Origin: Hyphomicrobiales bacterium
Lineage (GTDB): Bacteria; Pseudomonadota; Alphaproteobacteria; Rhizobiales; Devosiaceae
NCBI GenBank assembly: GCA_900470445.1
Contig: UCAU01000036.1
Span: forward strand, 29,425-93,424
Length of the DNA: 64,000 bases
Reading direction: 5' to 3'
Below are positions 18,169 through 27,404 of the stretch, in pieces; the stretch's first letter is position 1; every line of letters begins with the position of its first letter. Below the pieces are notes generated by a model. It had not been told where the DNA came from, made no database searches, and was given only the letters and a program-made list of their open reading frames with translations. The position numbers were made by a program, and so were the translations under genes.

Positions 18169-18519
18169 TTAAGTTCGCCCGCTCTTCAACGCCGCTTGGT
18201 AGGCGCGCTCTGCCCACTCCCGGAGACTGTCGTCATCTTCGAGTATGTCGGCGGGAACGGCCCAGTAGGACTTGAGCGCGTGATCCTGGCCTTCTGTCGT
18301 ATAGCCGAGCGCTTGGGAGCCCGCTTCCTCGTATTCCGGGCGTGAGTCGGCATCGACCTTGAAGTAAAGCGCGCCCTGCCAGACCATGGCAAAGACATGC
18401 TCGTTGCGATAGAGCGCCACCGCACCGAACAGCGGCTTTGTGGTGATTTTGGCCCAATCTGATAGCTGGTCGACATAGTGCTCGGCAAGATGCTTGGTCT
18501 GTTCGGATTGCTTCGACAT
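18169..18519 (-). CDS. TfoX/Sxy N-terminal-domain family protein
   Basis: A 116-residue protein consisting only of the TfoX N-terminal domain. Landmarks are KITTKPLFGAVALYRNEHVF, MVWQGALYFKVDADSRPEY and YWAVPADILEDDDSLREWA. Single-domain members are common in proteobacteria and have no proven competence role. It lies on the opposite strand to its neighbours. The 170-bp stretch upstream (18520-18689) holds no gene I can recognise. Confidence 0.85.
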   Translation of the reverse strand: MSKQSEQTKHLAEHYVDQLSDWAKITTKPLFGAVALYRNEHVFAMVWQGALYFKVDADSRPEYEEAGSQALGYTTEGQDHALKSYWAVPADILEDDDSLREWAERAYQAALKSGRT

Positions 18520-18689
18520 CTGCTTTGTCCTCTGCTGGGATGATAGGCGCGTGAGTGAGATTGGTCGAGAACGACCTCATATTTACCCAGCCCAGTCAGG
18601 TAGCGAAACAGATCGAGTTGGTCCACGCCGGTCGCGCGAGTGCCGCCGAGTAGACTCAGCGGCACTTGCACGGCCGATTGTGCGAGCAA

Positions 18690-19403
18690 CTAAGCGCGAC
18701 TAGCCAGCCAGGCCTTGTAGCGTTCCTGGGTTTCGGCGTTGGGAGGGTAGACGCCAACGGTCGGCTTGCCCGACTCTATCTCGAGCTTGAGGAATTCTTC
18801 CTGCCGGTCCATTGCCACCGCCTCGTCGGCGATCTCGTCGGCCCACTTGCGCGGGATAACAATGACGGCTTCGGCATCGCCGAACATGATGTCATCCGGA
18901 TAGACGGCAACGCCACCACAAGCGATCGGCTGGTTCATGTCGGAGGCGTGGTGCGCGACCAGGTTTGCCGGTGCGGCGGCACCAGTGCAGAAGGTGGGCA
19001 GGCCCAGCTCGGCAATGTCCATGGAATCGCGCACACCGCCATCCAGCACCACGCCGGCGACCTGTCGGAAAATCAGCCGGCGCATCAGTACCGCACCAAT
19101 GCCCGCAATCTCGGGGATGCTGCGGCAGTCGAGCACCAGCACATGGCCGGCCTCGATCGTATCGATCGCCTTGCGCTGGAAATTGTCCGGGCTGGAACTG
19201 TATTCGGAACCGTCGATGTCCTCACGGGCCGGGATATAACGCACCGTCAGGGCCGGTCCCACCATGGGTTCGAGATCGGTCCGCAGAGGGCGCACGCCGC
19301 GGATGGCAGTGTTGCGCAATCCGCGCTTGAGCAGCAGCGTGCTCAGTGTGGCCGAATTGGTCGTCTTCAGTTTTGCGATCGTCTCGGCGCTAAGACCCGT
19401 CAT
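18690..19403 (-). CDS. RraA-like protein (4-hydroxy-4-methyl-2-oxoglutarate aldolase/oxaloacetate decarboxylase family)
   Basis: A 237-residue RraA-fold protein. The family signature GGVRDSMDIAELGLPTFCTG carries the Arg-Asp pair used for pyruvate and metal binding by HMG aldolases, and GVAVYPDDIMFGD matches the later conserved strand. Family members either inhibit RNase E or cleave/decarboxylate keto acids. The retained Arg-Asp signature and the placement beside an IclR regulator and a small-molecule importer favour the catabolic role here. It follows the IclR gene by 70 bp on the same strand and may share its transcript. Confidence 0.85.
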   Translation of the reverse strand: MTGLSAETIAKLKTTNSATLSTLLLKRGLRNTAIRGVRPLRTDLEPMVGPALTVRYIPAREDIDGSEYSSSPDNFQRKAIDTIEAGHVLVLDCRSIPEIAGIGAVLMRRLIFRQVAGVVLDGGVRDSMDIAELGLPTFCTGAAAPANLVAHHASDMNQPIACGGVAVYPDDIMFGDAEAVIVIPRKWADEIADEAVAMDRQEEFLKLEIESGKPTVGVYPPNAETQERYKAWLASRA

Positions 19404-19473
19404 GCGCTCCTCCTCTGTCGCCAGTCACATAGCAGGCTGGTGCAGAAAAGTTCAATAGGGGTCTGTAGGTTTC

Positions 19474-20259
19474 TTATTTGGATTTGTGCGTGGCGCTGCC
19501 AAGAAGCTGGGTCAGGCTGTCGGCTACTTCGGTCACTTCCTTGCGGATAGTGCGCTTGCGATCCGGCGTGGCGTCGCCGATGAACGGAACGCTTACAGCG
19601 GCAACCAGCGCGCCGGCGGCGTCGAAGACGGGAGCCGCGATGGCGCGTAGGCCCTGACTGGATTCCAGGTTGTCTTCGGCATAGCCGTCGTCACGGATGC
19701 GACGTAACTCATCCATCAGCACATCGGGATCCGTAATGGTATGGGCCGTGCGGGCGGGTAGGCCCTTGGCGCAATATTCGGCAATGGCTTGGTCGCTGGA
19801 ATGGGCCAAAGCGAGCTTGCCGGAGGCGCCGACATGCTTGGGTGAGCGGCTGCCAACACGAACGGAAATTGCATATTCCGCGGGGCTTTGCGTCGCTAGG
19901 ATGGTCAACATTTCATCGCCCTCGGGCGCTGACAGCTTGAACGATTCACGGATGCGATCGGCCGCCGATTGCATGATGGGATGGGCGGCTTCGGCCATGG
20001 TGGCGCGATCGGCGCCCGGCGAAATGCGCCGTGCCAATTCGATGAAGCGCGGCCCGAGTTGATAAGTCGCGCCGCCATTGACGCGGGCGACGAGGCCGTG
20101 AGCGGCCAACGAATTGAGGATGCGGTAGACCGTGGACCGGGCGACGCCAAGCTGTTCGACCAGGTCGGAAAGCGAGATGCCATGCTTGGCCTCGGCGATG
20201 GCGCCTAGCAGATGGGCGGTCTTTTCAACGACTGGTGATCCATGTCTAAGTTCATCCAT
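19474..20259 (-). CDS. IclR-family transcriptional regulator
   Basis: A 261-residue regulator. The N-terminal winged helix (HLLGAIAEAKHGISLSDLVE, then QLGVARSTVYRILNSLAAHG) is followed by an IclR effector domain with VGASGKLALAHSSDQAIAEY and GLRAIAAPVFDAAGALVAAV. It diverges from the ABC importer operon at 20386. A near-identical 15-bp direct repeat in the gap is the likely operator. It probably controls both the RraA-like gene and the importer; the effector is unknown. Confidence 0.92.
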   Translation of the reverse strand: MDELRHGSPVVEKTAHLLGAIAEAKHGISLSDLVEQLGVARSTVYRILNSLAAHGLVARVNGGATYQLGPRFIELARRISPGADRATMAEAAHPIMQSAADRIRESFKLSAPEGDEMLTILATQSPAEYAISVRVGSRSPKHVGASGKLALAHSSDQAIAEYCAKGLPARTAHTITDPDVLMDELRRIRDDGYAEDNLESSQGLRAIAAPVFDAAGALVAAVSVPFIGDATPDRKRTIRKEVTEVADSLTQLLGSATHKSK

Positions 20260-20274
20260 GAAACTTGCATGTCC

Positions 20275-20289
20275 TATTTGGAACTAAAC
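20275..20289. promoter_or_regulatory. Direct repeat copy 1 (TATTTGGAACTAAAC), candidate IclR operator
   Basis: Shares 13 of 15 bases with a second copy at 20338-20352, 63 bp away (six helical turns), in the 126-bp gap between the divergent IclR gene and the ABC binding-protein gene. Confidence 0.5.
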
Positions 20290-20337
20290 TTGACAGGGGA
20301 ATAGCGATGTGATGTGTCTTGTCTATACCCGATGTCG

Positions 20338-20352
20338 TATTTGAAACTAATC
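20338..20352. promoter_or_regulatory. Direct repeat copy 2 (TATTTGAAACTAATC), candidate IclR operator
   Basis: Second copy of the repeat at 20275. It lies 34-48 bp before the start codon of the binding-protein gene, where bound regulator could block or recruit polymerase. Confidence 0.5.
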
Positions 20353-20385
20353 CATCTGTGAGCATCGGTACAGGGAGGAATATCA

Positions 20386-21906
20386 ATGCTGCACAAGTCC
20401 ACGCTCCGCGGGAGCGCGCTTCTCATCGCCACCATGCTCAGCACTGCGCTGGTCCAGCCTGCATTGGCGCAATCCGATCTGGTGACAGTGGTGGTGACCG
20501 ATGAGCCCAAGTCGCTGGACCCCTGCGACACCGATCTGTCGAACAATGCTCGCATCCTGCGCAATAATGTCACCGAAACCCTGGTCAATCTGGACCCCGC
20601 CAATGGCACGGTTCTGCCTAGCCTGGCCACCGAGTGGCGCCAGATCGATGACCTGACATGGGAATTCAAGCTGCGCGAAGGCGTCACGTTCCATGATGGC
20701 AGCGCCTTCGACGCGGCAGCCGTCGTTGCCGCACTGGCGCGCGCCACCAATGCCGATCTCGGCTGCGAAGTTGGCCTCGCGACGCTGCAGGGCAATACGT
20801 TCACCGGCGAAGCGGTCGATGCCACAACGCTGGTGATCAAGACAGGAACCGTCGAGCCGATCCTGCCCAACAAGCTGTCAGCGCTCGATATCGGTGCACC
20901 TGTCACGCCGGCTGATGCCAAGACGCGCGAGCCAATCGGCACGGGTCCCTATGCCCTAAAGGCCTGGACCGCCGGCCAGTCCGTTAGCCTGCAAGCCTTT
21001 GACGGTTATTGGGGCGACAAGCCGGCCATCGCCAATGCCAATATCGTCTGGCGTGGCGAATCTGCAGTGCGTGCGGCCATGGTCGATACGGGGGAGGCGC
21101 AGATCGCCTTCGAAATCGCACCCCAGGACGCCACCAGCGCCAATGACATTGCCTTCCCCAATGCGGAAACCTCACTGCTGCGTATCGACCAGGCCATCGC
21201 CCCGCTCGACGACAAACGCGTGCGAGAAGCGCTGAACCTTGCCATCGACCGCGACGGGCTGATCGGCACGGTGTTCAACGAGGGCGCCACCAAAGCCATG
21301 CAGGTCGTGCTGCCGTCGGTGTTCGGCTACAATCCGGATATTCCGGTCTGGCCTTATGATCCCGATCGGGCTCGTGCGCTGCTGGATGAGGCGCGTGCCG
21401 CCGGCGTGCCGGTCGATACCGAGATCGTGCTTTACGGTCGCATCGGTATCTATCCGAACTCGGCCGAGAGCATGGAAGCCATTCAGGCCATGCTGCTCGA
21501 CGTCGGTTTCAACGCTCGCCTCGAAATGATGGAAACCACGCCCTGGCTGGAAAAGCTGATCGGGCCCTTTCCGGCAGAGCGCCAACCGTCCCTCCTGCAG
21601 ACCCAGATCGATAATACCGAAGGTGACGCCGTGTTCACCCTGCCGAACCGCTTTACCTCGGGCGGCAACACCTCGACGCTTGCCGATCCAACAGTGGACG
21701 ATCTTATCGCCAGGGCCTCGGCAGCCACCGGTGACGAGCGCCAGTCGCTGTTCCAGCAGGCCTTCGCCAATATTGCGGTGGAAGCGATCAACATCGTGCC
21801 GCTGTTCCATATGGTGACGATCGCTCGCGTCTCGCCTGATCTCAATTATGTGCCGGACGTTCAGGCAGGCAACGAGATCAAGCTGCGCTCGATCAGCTAC
21901 AAGTAG
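20386..21906 (+). CDS. ABC transporter substrate-binding protein, peptide/nickel family 5
   Basis: A 506-residue periplasmic protein with a signal peptide (TMLSTALVQPALAQ). Family-5 landmarks are DEPKSLDPCDTD, the WEFKLREGVTFHDGSAFDAA stretch and GTGPYALKAW. An ATG at 20386 follows AGGGAGGAAT. It heads a complete five-gene importer. Family-5 proteins carry peptides, nickel, glutathione, opines or oligosaccharides, and the sequence alone does not decide. The RraA-like aldolase next door hints at an acid substrate. Confidence 0.92.
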   Translation: MLHKSTLRGSALLIATMLSTALVQPALAQSDLVTVVVTDEPKSLDPCDTDLSNNARILRNNVTETLVNLDPANGTVLPSLATEWRQIDDLTWEFKLREGVTFHDGSAFDAAAVVAALARATNADLGCEVGLATLQGNTFTGEAVDATTLVIKTGTVEPILPNKLSALDIGAPVTPADAKTREPIGTGPYALKAWTAGQSVSLQAFDGYWGDKPAIANANIVWRGESAVRAAMVDTGEAQIAFEIAPQDATSANDIAFPNAETSLLRIDQAIAPLDDKRVREALNLAIDRDGLIGTVFNEGATKAMQVVLPSVFGYNPDIPVWPYDPDRARALLDEARAAGVPVDTEIVLYGRIGIYPNSAESMEAIQAMLLDVGFNARLEMMETTPWLEKLIGPFPAERQPSLLQTQIDNTEGDAVFTLPNRFTSGGNTSTLADPTVDDLIARASAATGDERQSLFQQAFANIAVEAINIVPLFHMVTIARVSPDLNYVPDVQAGNEIKLRSISYK

Positions 21907-21919
21907 CTGCAATTCTAAA

Positions 21920-21945
21920 GTCCGCCGGCCGTCGGGGCGGCGGAC
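21920..21945 (+). terminator. Intra-operon hairpin after the binding-protein gene
   Basis: GTCCGCCG (21920-21927) and CGGCGGAC (21938-21945) form a perfect 8-bp stem with a 10-nt loop, 14 bp after the binding-protein stop and before the first permease gene. Confidence 0.55.
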
Positions 21946-21967
21946 ACCACCCAAAGCATCCAGGTCC

Positions 21968-22888
21968 ATGTCACCCAAAATCCTCCTCAGACGCACGGCG
22001 CTTGCGGCACTTGCCCTGCTGGCGTTGATGGCGGCGACGTTCTTTCTCGTGCGGTTGACGGGCGATCCGGTCAATCTTTACCTGCCGGTGGACGCTTCCC
22101 AGGCGGCACGCGACGCCATGCGGATTCAGCTGGGTCTGGACCGGCCGCTCGTGGTTCAGTTCTTCGAATTCCTGTTCAATGTCCTGCGGCTCGATTTTGG
22201 CACTTCGCTCTGGCACAACCGGCCCGCGATGGAGGTCGTGCTTGAGGCACTGCCTCGTACCTTGGCACTGGGCGCCATTGCGCTCGCACTGGCCTTTGTG
22301 ATCTCGGCTCTTGTCGGCGTCATTGCCGCGGCCAATGCCGGCAGCGCCGTTGATCGCGTCATCAATGTCGTAAGCCAGGCCGCCGCCAGTGTCCCCGATT
22401 TCTGGCTTGGCCTGATGTGCGTGCTGGTCTTTGCCGTCAATCTGCGACTGCTGCCCACCTCCGGCTTTGGCGGGCCGGCCTATTGGGTGCTTCCCGTCGT
22501 CTGCCTGATGGCGCGGCCTTTTGGCATGCTGGTGCAGATTATCCGCGGCTCGATGATCGAGGCGCTCAATGCCAGTTATGTGCGCACTGCGCGTGCCAAG
22601 GGGGCTCGTGAGGGGCGCGTCGGCTTCGTGCATGCCTTGCGCAATGCGCTGCTGCCCGCCGTTACCGTAACGGGCGACCTCGCCGCCCAATTTGCCGGCG
22701 GGGGCGGCGTGGTGGAAGTGGTGTTCGGCTTCCCCGGCATCGGCAAGCTGCTGATCGATGGCATCCTGCGCCGCGATTTCGCGATCGTGCAAAGCTCGAT
22801 CTTTGCGGTCGCTGTGGTCATCTTCCTCATCAACATCCTGGTCGACATTCTCTATGCCACCATCGATCCGCGCGTGAGGGTGGAATGA
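21968..22888 (+). CDS. ABC transporter permease, DppB type
   Basis: A 306-residue inner-membrane permease. TM1 is ALAALALLALMAATFFLVRL, the N-terminal domain contains MRIQLGLDRPLVVQF as in DppB/OppB proteins, and the EAA-like loop reads YVRTARAKGAREGRVGFVHA. The start at 21968 begins MSPKILLRR; the longer open frame lies inside the binding-protein gene. It overlaps the next permease gene by four bases. Confidence 0.93.
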   Translation: MSPKILLRRTALAALALLALMAATFFLVRLTGDPVNLYLPVDASQAARDAMRIQLGLDRPLVVQFFEFLFNVLRLDFGTSLWHNRPAMEVVLEALPRTLALGAIALALAFVISALVGVIAAANAGSAVDRVINVVSQAAASVPDFWLGLMCVLVFAVNLRLLPTSGFGGPAYWVLPVVCLMARPFGMLVQIIRGSMIEALNASYVRTARAKGAREGRVGFVHALRNALLPAVTVTGDLAAQFAGGGGVVEVVFGFPGIGKLLIDGILRRDFAIVQSSIFAVAVVIFLINILVDILYATIDPRVRVE

Positions 22889-23793
22889 CCGAGATTTCTG
22901 GGACTTCTCCCGTACGCAAGGCAAGTCGCTTCGCATGGTTTGCCCGTGCCCTGGCCGGCGACCCGATGGCGCTGTGCTCGGTCATTTGGCTGGCGCTGGT
23001 TCTCGCGCTGATCCTGGCCGATACATTCGGCGCCTTCAGCGGGAGCCGCATCGCGCTCAAGGCACGCAATCTGCCGCCGTTCGACTTTACCCAGGACTGG
23101 CGGTTGTGGATTGGCGCCGACTCCCTGGGCCGCTCGCTACTGGGTCGCCTTGCGGAAGCGGCGCTGACCTCGATCGGCATTGCATTGCTGACCGTTCTGC
23201 TCAGTCTCGTCATGGGTACCATGCTTGGCCTGATCGCGGGCTATTTCGGCGGCCCGGTGGGCGCGCTGATCATGCGCATTTCCGACGTCGTCATGGGTTT
23301 TCCGACCCTGCTGGTCGCGTTGGTCGGGCTCTATCTCTTCGGTCCGAGCGTCACCAACCTCGTCATCGTGCTCGCGATTACCCGCATGCCTTCCTACATC
23401 CGCGTCGCCAGGGCGGAGACGCTGGAGGTGCGCGAACGGCTCTTTGTCGATGCGTCACGTGTGTTTGGCGGCGGGCCGATCTGGATCATCCGCAATCACA
23501 TCCTGCCCATCGTCGCACCGACAATGCTGACCCTGGCCTCGGTGAATGTTGCCATGGTCATGCTGTTTGAATCCGGGCTCAGCTATCTGGGCCTGGGCGT
23601 GCAGCCGCCTGCGGTCAGTTGGGGCCTGATGATTGCCCAGGGGCAGGGGTATCTCTCTTCGGCATGGTGGCTGGGTTTTTTCCCGGGGCTTGCCGTCATG
23701 CTGACCACTATGAGTTTCAACCTGCTCGCCAATTGGTTCCGCATCGTCAACGATCCGTCCCAGCATTGGCGGCTTATCCGCCGGAAGCGATGA
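22885..23793 (+). CDS. ABC transporter permease, DppC type
   Basis: A 302-residue permease with the DppC layout: the N-terminal segment GDPMALCSVIWLALVLALIL, the periplasmic WIGADSLGRSLLGRL and the coupling loop LEVRERLFVDASRVFGGGPI. It also has the late FESGLSYLGLGVQPPAVSWG signature. It overlaps both neighbours by four bases and pairs with the DppB-type gene upstream. Confidence 0.93.
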   Translation: MTEISGTSPVRKASRFAWFARALAGDPMALCSVIWLALVLALILADTFGAFSGSRIALKARNLPPFDFTQDWRLWIGADSLGRSLLGRLAEAALTSIGIALLTVLLSLVMGTMLGLIAGYFGGPVGALIMRISDVVMGFPTLLVALVGLYLFGPSVTNLVIVLAITRMPSYIRVARAETLEVRERLFVDASRVFGGGPIWIIRNHILPIVAPTMLTLASVNVAMVMLFESGLSYLGLGVQPPAVSWGLMIAQGQGYLSSAWWLGFFPGLAVMLTTMSFNLLANWFRIVNDPSQHWRLIRRKR

Positions 23794-24767
23794 CCATGAC
23801 CCTTCTGGACATTCGCGATCTTGCCGTTTCCTTCGACACCGCTGCCGGTCGCATCAAGGCGCTCAATGGCGTGTCGTTCTCGCTGCAACGCGGCGAAGTC
23901 CTGGCGCTGCTTGGCGAAAGCGGCTCCGGCAAGTCGGTGACAGCGTCGGCAATCATGGATCTGGTGCCCAATCCACCGGGTGCCATCGATGGCGGTTCGA
24001 TCACTTTCGATGGCACCAACCTGCTTGATCTGCCGCATCGGGAGCGGCGGGCGATCTGTGGCACCCGTATTGCCCTCATTTTCCAGGATGCGCTGGCTGC
24101 GCTCAACCCGGTCTATTCGATTGGCTGGCAGATCGGCGAAATGTTCCGCATCCACCACAAGAAGCCAGCGGGCGAGGTCGAGGGCGCGGTCATCGACCTG
24201 CTCGACGCGGTGGGTATTCCCGATGCAGCCAAACGGGCCCGGCAGTACCCGCATGAATTCTCCGGTGGCATGCGCCAGCGCATCATGATTGCGATGGCCG
24301 TGGCGCTCGAACCTGACATTATCATCGCCGACGAGCCCACAACGGCGCTGGATGTCACCATCCAGGCGCAGATTGTCGATCTGCTCAATACCATCCGTAA
24401 GCGCAGCGGCGCCGGGATGATCTTCATCACCCACGATCTCGGCGTGGTGGCCGAACTCGCCGATCGCGTCGCCGTCATGTATGCGGGACGCATAGTGGAA
24501 CAGGCCAGCGTCTATGAGTTGTTTGCCGATCCACGCCATCCCTACAGCATCGGGCTTTTGGCCTCGCAGCCCCGTATCGATGTGGCGACATCCGAACTGG
24601 TGCCCATACCAGGATCGGCGCCCAATCCCGCCGATTTGCCATCCGGCTGCGCGTTTCGCACCCGCTGTCCGCGGGCAAAGGAGCTTTGCGCCGAGGTAGT
24701 CCCGATCCTCGCTAATGCCGGACCAGGACGTCTGACCGCCTGTCACTTTCCGGGGAATGCCGCATGA
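23790..24767 (+). CDS. ABC transporter ATP-binding protein, DppD type
   Basis: A 325-residue ATPase with Walker A GESGSGKS, signature FSGGMRQRIMIAMAVA, Walker B IIIADEPTTALDVT and H-loop FITHDLGVVAELAD. The C-terminal cysteine-rich oligopeptide-transporter motif (CAFRTRCPRAKELC) is present. The ATG at 23790 overlaps the upstream stop (ATGA). It works with the DppF-type ATPase that follows. Confidence 0.93.
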   Translation: MTMTLLDIRDLAVSFDTAAGRIKALNGVSFSLQRGEVLALLGESGSGKSVTASAIMDLVPNPPGAIDGGSITFDGTNLLDLPHRERRAICGTRIALIFQDALAALNPVYSIGWQIGEMFRIHHKKPAGEVEGAVIDLLDAVGIPDAAKRARQYPHEFSGGMRQRIMIAMAVALEPDIIIADEPTTALDVTIQAQIVDLLNTIRKRSGAGMIFITHDLGVVAELADRVAVMYAGRIVEQASVYELFADPRHPYSIGLLASQPRIDVATSELVPIPGSAPNPADLPSGCAFRTRCPRAKELCAEVVPILANAGPGRLTACHFPGNAA

Positions 24768-25741
24768 GCGCGCCACTGCTTGAAGTCGACAATCTCAGCA
24801 AGCACTTTGGTGGCGGATCCGCGCCAGTCCGCGCCGTCGATGGCGTGAGCTTTTCCATTGCCAAGGGCGAGACATTGGGCCTGGTTGGCGAGAGCGGTTG
24901 TGGCAAAACCAGCCTGGTCCGCACGCTGTTGCGCCTCAACGCTGCCACGGCGGGCCACGCCATGCTGGATGGTGTCGACATCGCCCAGGCCAAGGGTGCT
25001 GAATTGCGCGCCATCCGGCGCAAGATGCAGGTCGTCTTCCAGGATCCCTATCAATCGCTCAATCCGCGCATGCGCGTCGACCGGCTATTGTCCGAACCAT
25101 GGGCGCTGCATCCCGATGTCCTGCCGCGCGCCCAATGGTCGACCGAGATCGCACGGTTGCTTGAGGCGGTCGGGTTGCGCCCGGAACACGCCTTACGCTA
25201 CCCCAACGAGTTCTCTGGCGGCCAGCGCCAGCGGCTCGGCATTGCTCGCGCGCTGGCGCTCAATCCGTCGCTGCTGGTATGCGACGAACCGGTCTCGGCG
25301 CTCGACGTATCGGTCCAGGCGCAGGTGATCAATCTGCTCGCTCGCCTGCGCAAGGAGCGAAACCTGGCCATGCTGTTCGTCGCCCATGATCTGGCCGTGG
25401 TGCGACACGTCTCGGATCGCGTCATGGTCATGTATTTGGGGCGAATTATCGAGACCGGGCCGACCGAAGAGATTTTTTCGGCTCCGCGGCACCCCTATAC
25501 CCAGGCCTTGCTTTCCGCAGTGCCAACCCCCGATCCGACGCTCCGCGGCAAGCGCCGCCGCATCGTGCTGCAAGGCGACTTGCCCAGCCCATCCAATCCG
25601 CCCAGCGGCTGCCATTTCCGCACCAGATGCTGGAAAGCAACTGACAAATGCGCCGTGGAAGCACCTGAGCTGGTGGCCCATGGCAACACCAATCTTCTCA
25701 CTGCCTGCCACTACGCCGAAACCGTGCCTGATTTGGCGTAG
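24764..25741 (+). CDS. ABC transporter ATP-binding protein, DppF type
   Basis: A 325-residue ATPase: Walker A GESGCGKTS, QDPYQSLNPRMRV after the Q-loop, signature FSGGQRQRLGIARALA, Walker B LVCDEPVSALDVS and C-terminal CHFRTRCWKATDKC. It is the last gene of the importer and converges on the glycosidase gene across 21 bp. Confidence 0.93.
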   Translation: MSAPLLEVDNLSKHFGGGSAPVRAVDGVSFSIAKGETLGLVGESGCGKTSLVRTLLRLNAATAGHAMLDGVDIAQAKGAELRAIRRKMQVVFQDPYQSLNPRMRVDRLLSEPWALHPDVLPRAQWSTEIARLLEAVGLRPEHALRYPNEFSGGQRQRLGIARALALNPSLLVCDEPVSALDVSVQAQVINLLARLRKERNLAMLFVAHDLAVVRHVSDRVMVMYLGRIIETGPTEEIFSAPRHPYTQALLSAVPTPDPTLRGKRRRIVLQGDLPSPSNPPSGCHFRTRCWKATDKCAVEAPELVAHGNTNLLTACHYAETVPDLA

Positions 25742-25762
25742 GGCAAGATGAAAACTGTCTCC

Positions 25763-27352
25763 TCACGCACGCCGGAGTAGCAGCGCCTGGTATGGCTTGG
25801 GCTGGAAGTGTAGCAATTGGCCGCGCTCGACATCTCTGGCGATCTCGGTTTCGGTCATCTCCCAGGTGTCGATCAGGGTGGCGGTGTAACGCTCGTCCGG
25901 CGGCACGTTGGCGGCGACTTCGCCCGGCTGGTTCTCGCCAAAATAGCTCAGATAGTAGCGGTGCGGCTGTCCGGCGGTGGCGAAATGCATGCCGACGCGG
26001 CTCCAGCCTTCCTGGCCGGGAAATGGCGCGATCAGCTTGCGCAGGTCGGCATGGTCCAGCCCGCCGGCAATTTCGATCTGGTAGTGGCCGGTGCTGGGCA
26101 CCGGGTCCAGCCCCTCGTCCGGCCCTGCCTCAAGGATGCGGCGGAGGAAGGCGATGCGGCTGACGCTATCGCCAATCAGCTTGCCGCCCTTGGCCCACCA
26201 TAGCGTCTCGCTGTCATTGTAATAGGTTTCGCCATGGGTAACGTAGCCCCCATTGACCGTTCCCTTCCAGAAGCGGTGCACCAGCTCGCGGCCCGAAATA
26301 TTGCCCCAGGCTTCGGCGATATCGCCCTCGTAGCAGACCTCGTCGAGTGAGACCGGCTTACCGAATTGCTCCCGCCAGATCATGCTGCGCTCGGTATTGG
26401 GACGTTGGATGCTGACATGGGTCAGCTTGGGATGGCTGTAGTCGAACGGGGCAAAGCCATTGTGCACCGACACCAGATGCCCATGCGGATCAGCCTCGGC
26501 GACGATGTCGATCCATCGGTTCCAGTCGTCGAGCGTCTTGGTGAACATGAAGTCATATTCATTGGCCATCGACCACCACACATTGGGGAAGGCGGCCAGG
26601 CGCGCGATCAGATAGCGCAGGTAAGTGTCGTCCTGCTCGGACGACATGCGCGCAAAGCCCCAGCGGTCATAAGGGTGGAAGATGATGAGATCGGCTTCGA
26701 CGCCGATTGCCGCCAGATCATTGATGCGTTTTTCCAGATGCCGGAAATAGGCCGGCTCGAAACGGTCGAAATCGAATTCCCAACCATAATCGCCGTTGAA
26801 GCTGCCGCCCCATTTGCTGATGCCCTGCTTGATGAGCGGGAAGGGATAAAGCTCGGGTTCGACCTCGTTGTAGCGATAGTGCTTGGGGAACACGCACATG
26901 CGGATTTTGGTGAAGGGCGCTTCGGCCAGCGTGGCCAGCGTCTGCTCTTCTAGCGCATCGCCTTGCAGGTTCCACACATAGGCGGTGGTGCCGATATTGA
27001 TATAGCGCGTGCCGTCGGCGTAGCGGAAGTGATGGCGGTTCGAAACGCGGATCGGGCCATGGTGCCCAGGCTTGGCCGGCCCGACCTCGACCGTTCCGCT
27101 GATGCCGTCGAGCGCCGGGCTATTGCTCGACGTCGCATAGCGCCAGCTCCCCGTTGCATCAGGCAGAAAGCGGATTTTGTACTTGCCGTCGCCGTCATAA
27201 AAGCCGGTGACAGGGACCTGCCGATCGCCCTGGCGAAAGCTGGCGCGCAGCTCGACATCCTTGAACGGGTTGCCTTCCATGGGGCCAGAAAGGGTCAGCT
27301 CGAGCGTCGCCCACAGCGTTGCGGCACCATTGGCCGTTGCAGAATTGGTCAT
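25763..27352 (-). CDS. Cytoplasmic glycoside hydrolase-like protein: DUF5060 + apiosidase-like (DUF4038) + C-terminal beta domain
   Basis: A 529-residue protein with no signal peptide. Residues 10-95 form a beta-sandwich of the DUF5060 type (LELTLSGPMEGNPFKDVELR). Residues 100-440 form a TIM barrel of the apiosidase-like DUF4038 class. The clan-A signature SMANEYDF gives a proton donor at Glu265, and SLDEVCYEGD supplies the likely nucleophile Glu338. Residues 445-529 are a C-terminal beta domain (DUF5605-like). It is the sixth gene of the minus-strand operon headed by an oligopeptide-type importer. The absence of a signal implies cleavage of imported glycosides inside the cell. Apioside is the favoured substrate because of the divergent isomerase/kinase/transketolase set; rhamnosides or other pectin pieces remain possible. 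Confidence 0.8.
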   Translation of the reverse strand: MTNSATANGAATLWATLELTLSGPMEGNPFKDVELRASFRQGDRQVPVTGFYDGDGKYKIRFLPDATGSWRYATSSNSPALDGISGTVEVGPAKPGHHGPIRVSNRHHFRYADGTRYINIGTTAYVWNLQGDALEEQTLATLAEAPFTKIRMCVFPKHYRYNEVEPELYPFPLIKQGISKWGGSFNGDYGWEFDFDRFEPAYFRHLEKRINDLAAIGVEADLIIFHPYDRWGFARMSSEQDDTYLRYLIARLAAFPNVWWSMANEYDFMFTKTLDDWNRWIDIVAEADPHGHLVSVHNGFAPFDYSHPKLTHVSIQRPNTERSMIWREQFGKPVSLDEVCYEGDIAEAWGNISGRELVHRFWKGTVNGGYVTHGETYYNDSETLWWAKGGKLIGDSVSRIAFLRRILEAGPDEGLDPVPSTGHYQIEIAGGLDHADLRKLIAPFPGQEGWSRVGMHFATAGQPHRYYLSYFGENQPGEVAANVPPDERYTATLIDTWEMTETEIARDVERGQLLHFQPKPYQALLLRRA

Positions 27353-27404
27353 GATCTATCCTGTCGTCTAAATGAAGGCGCCCAGCGCCCGCGATGAAAC
27401 TGGG

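Noticed and set aside
18520..18689. Minus-strand frame with LDLFRYLTGLGKYEVVLDQS, faintly like the tail of a HigA/XRE antitoxin
   Set aside because: Too short, no start or ribosome site and no toxin partner; the likeness is not convincing.
23583..24776. 397-codon minus-strand frame opposite the DppD-type ATPase
   Set aside because: Shadow frame with no recognisable domain; the sense protein is complete.
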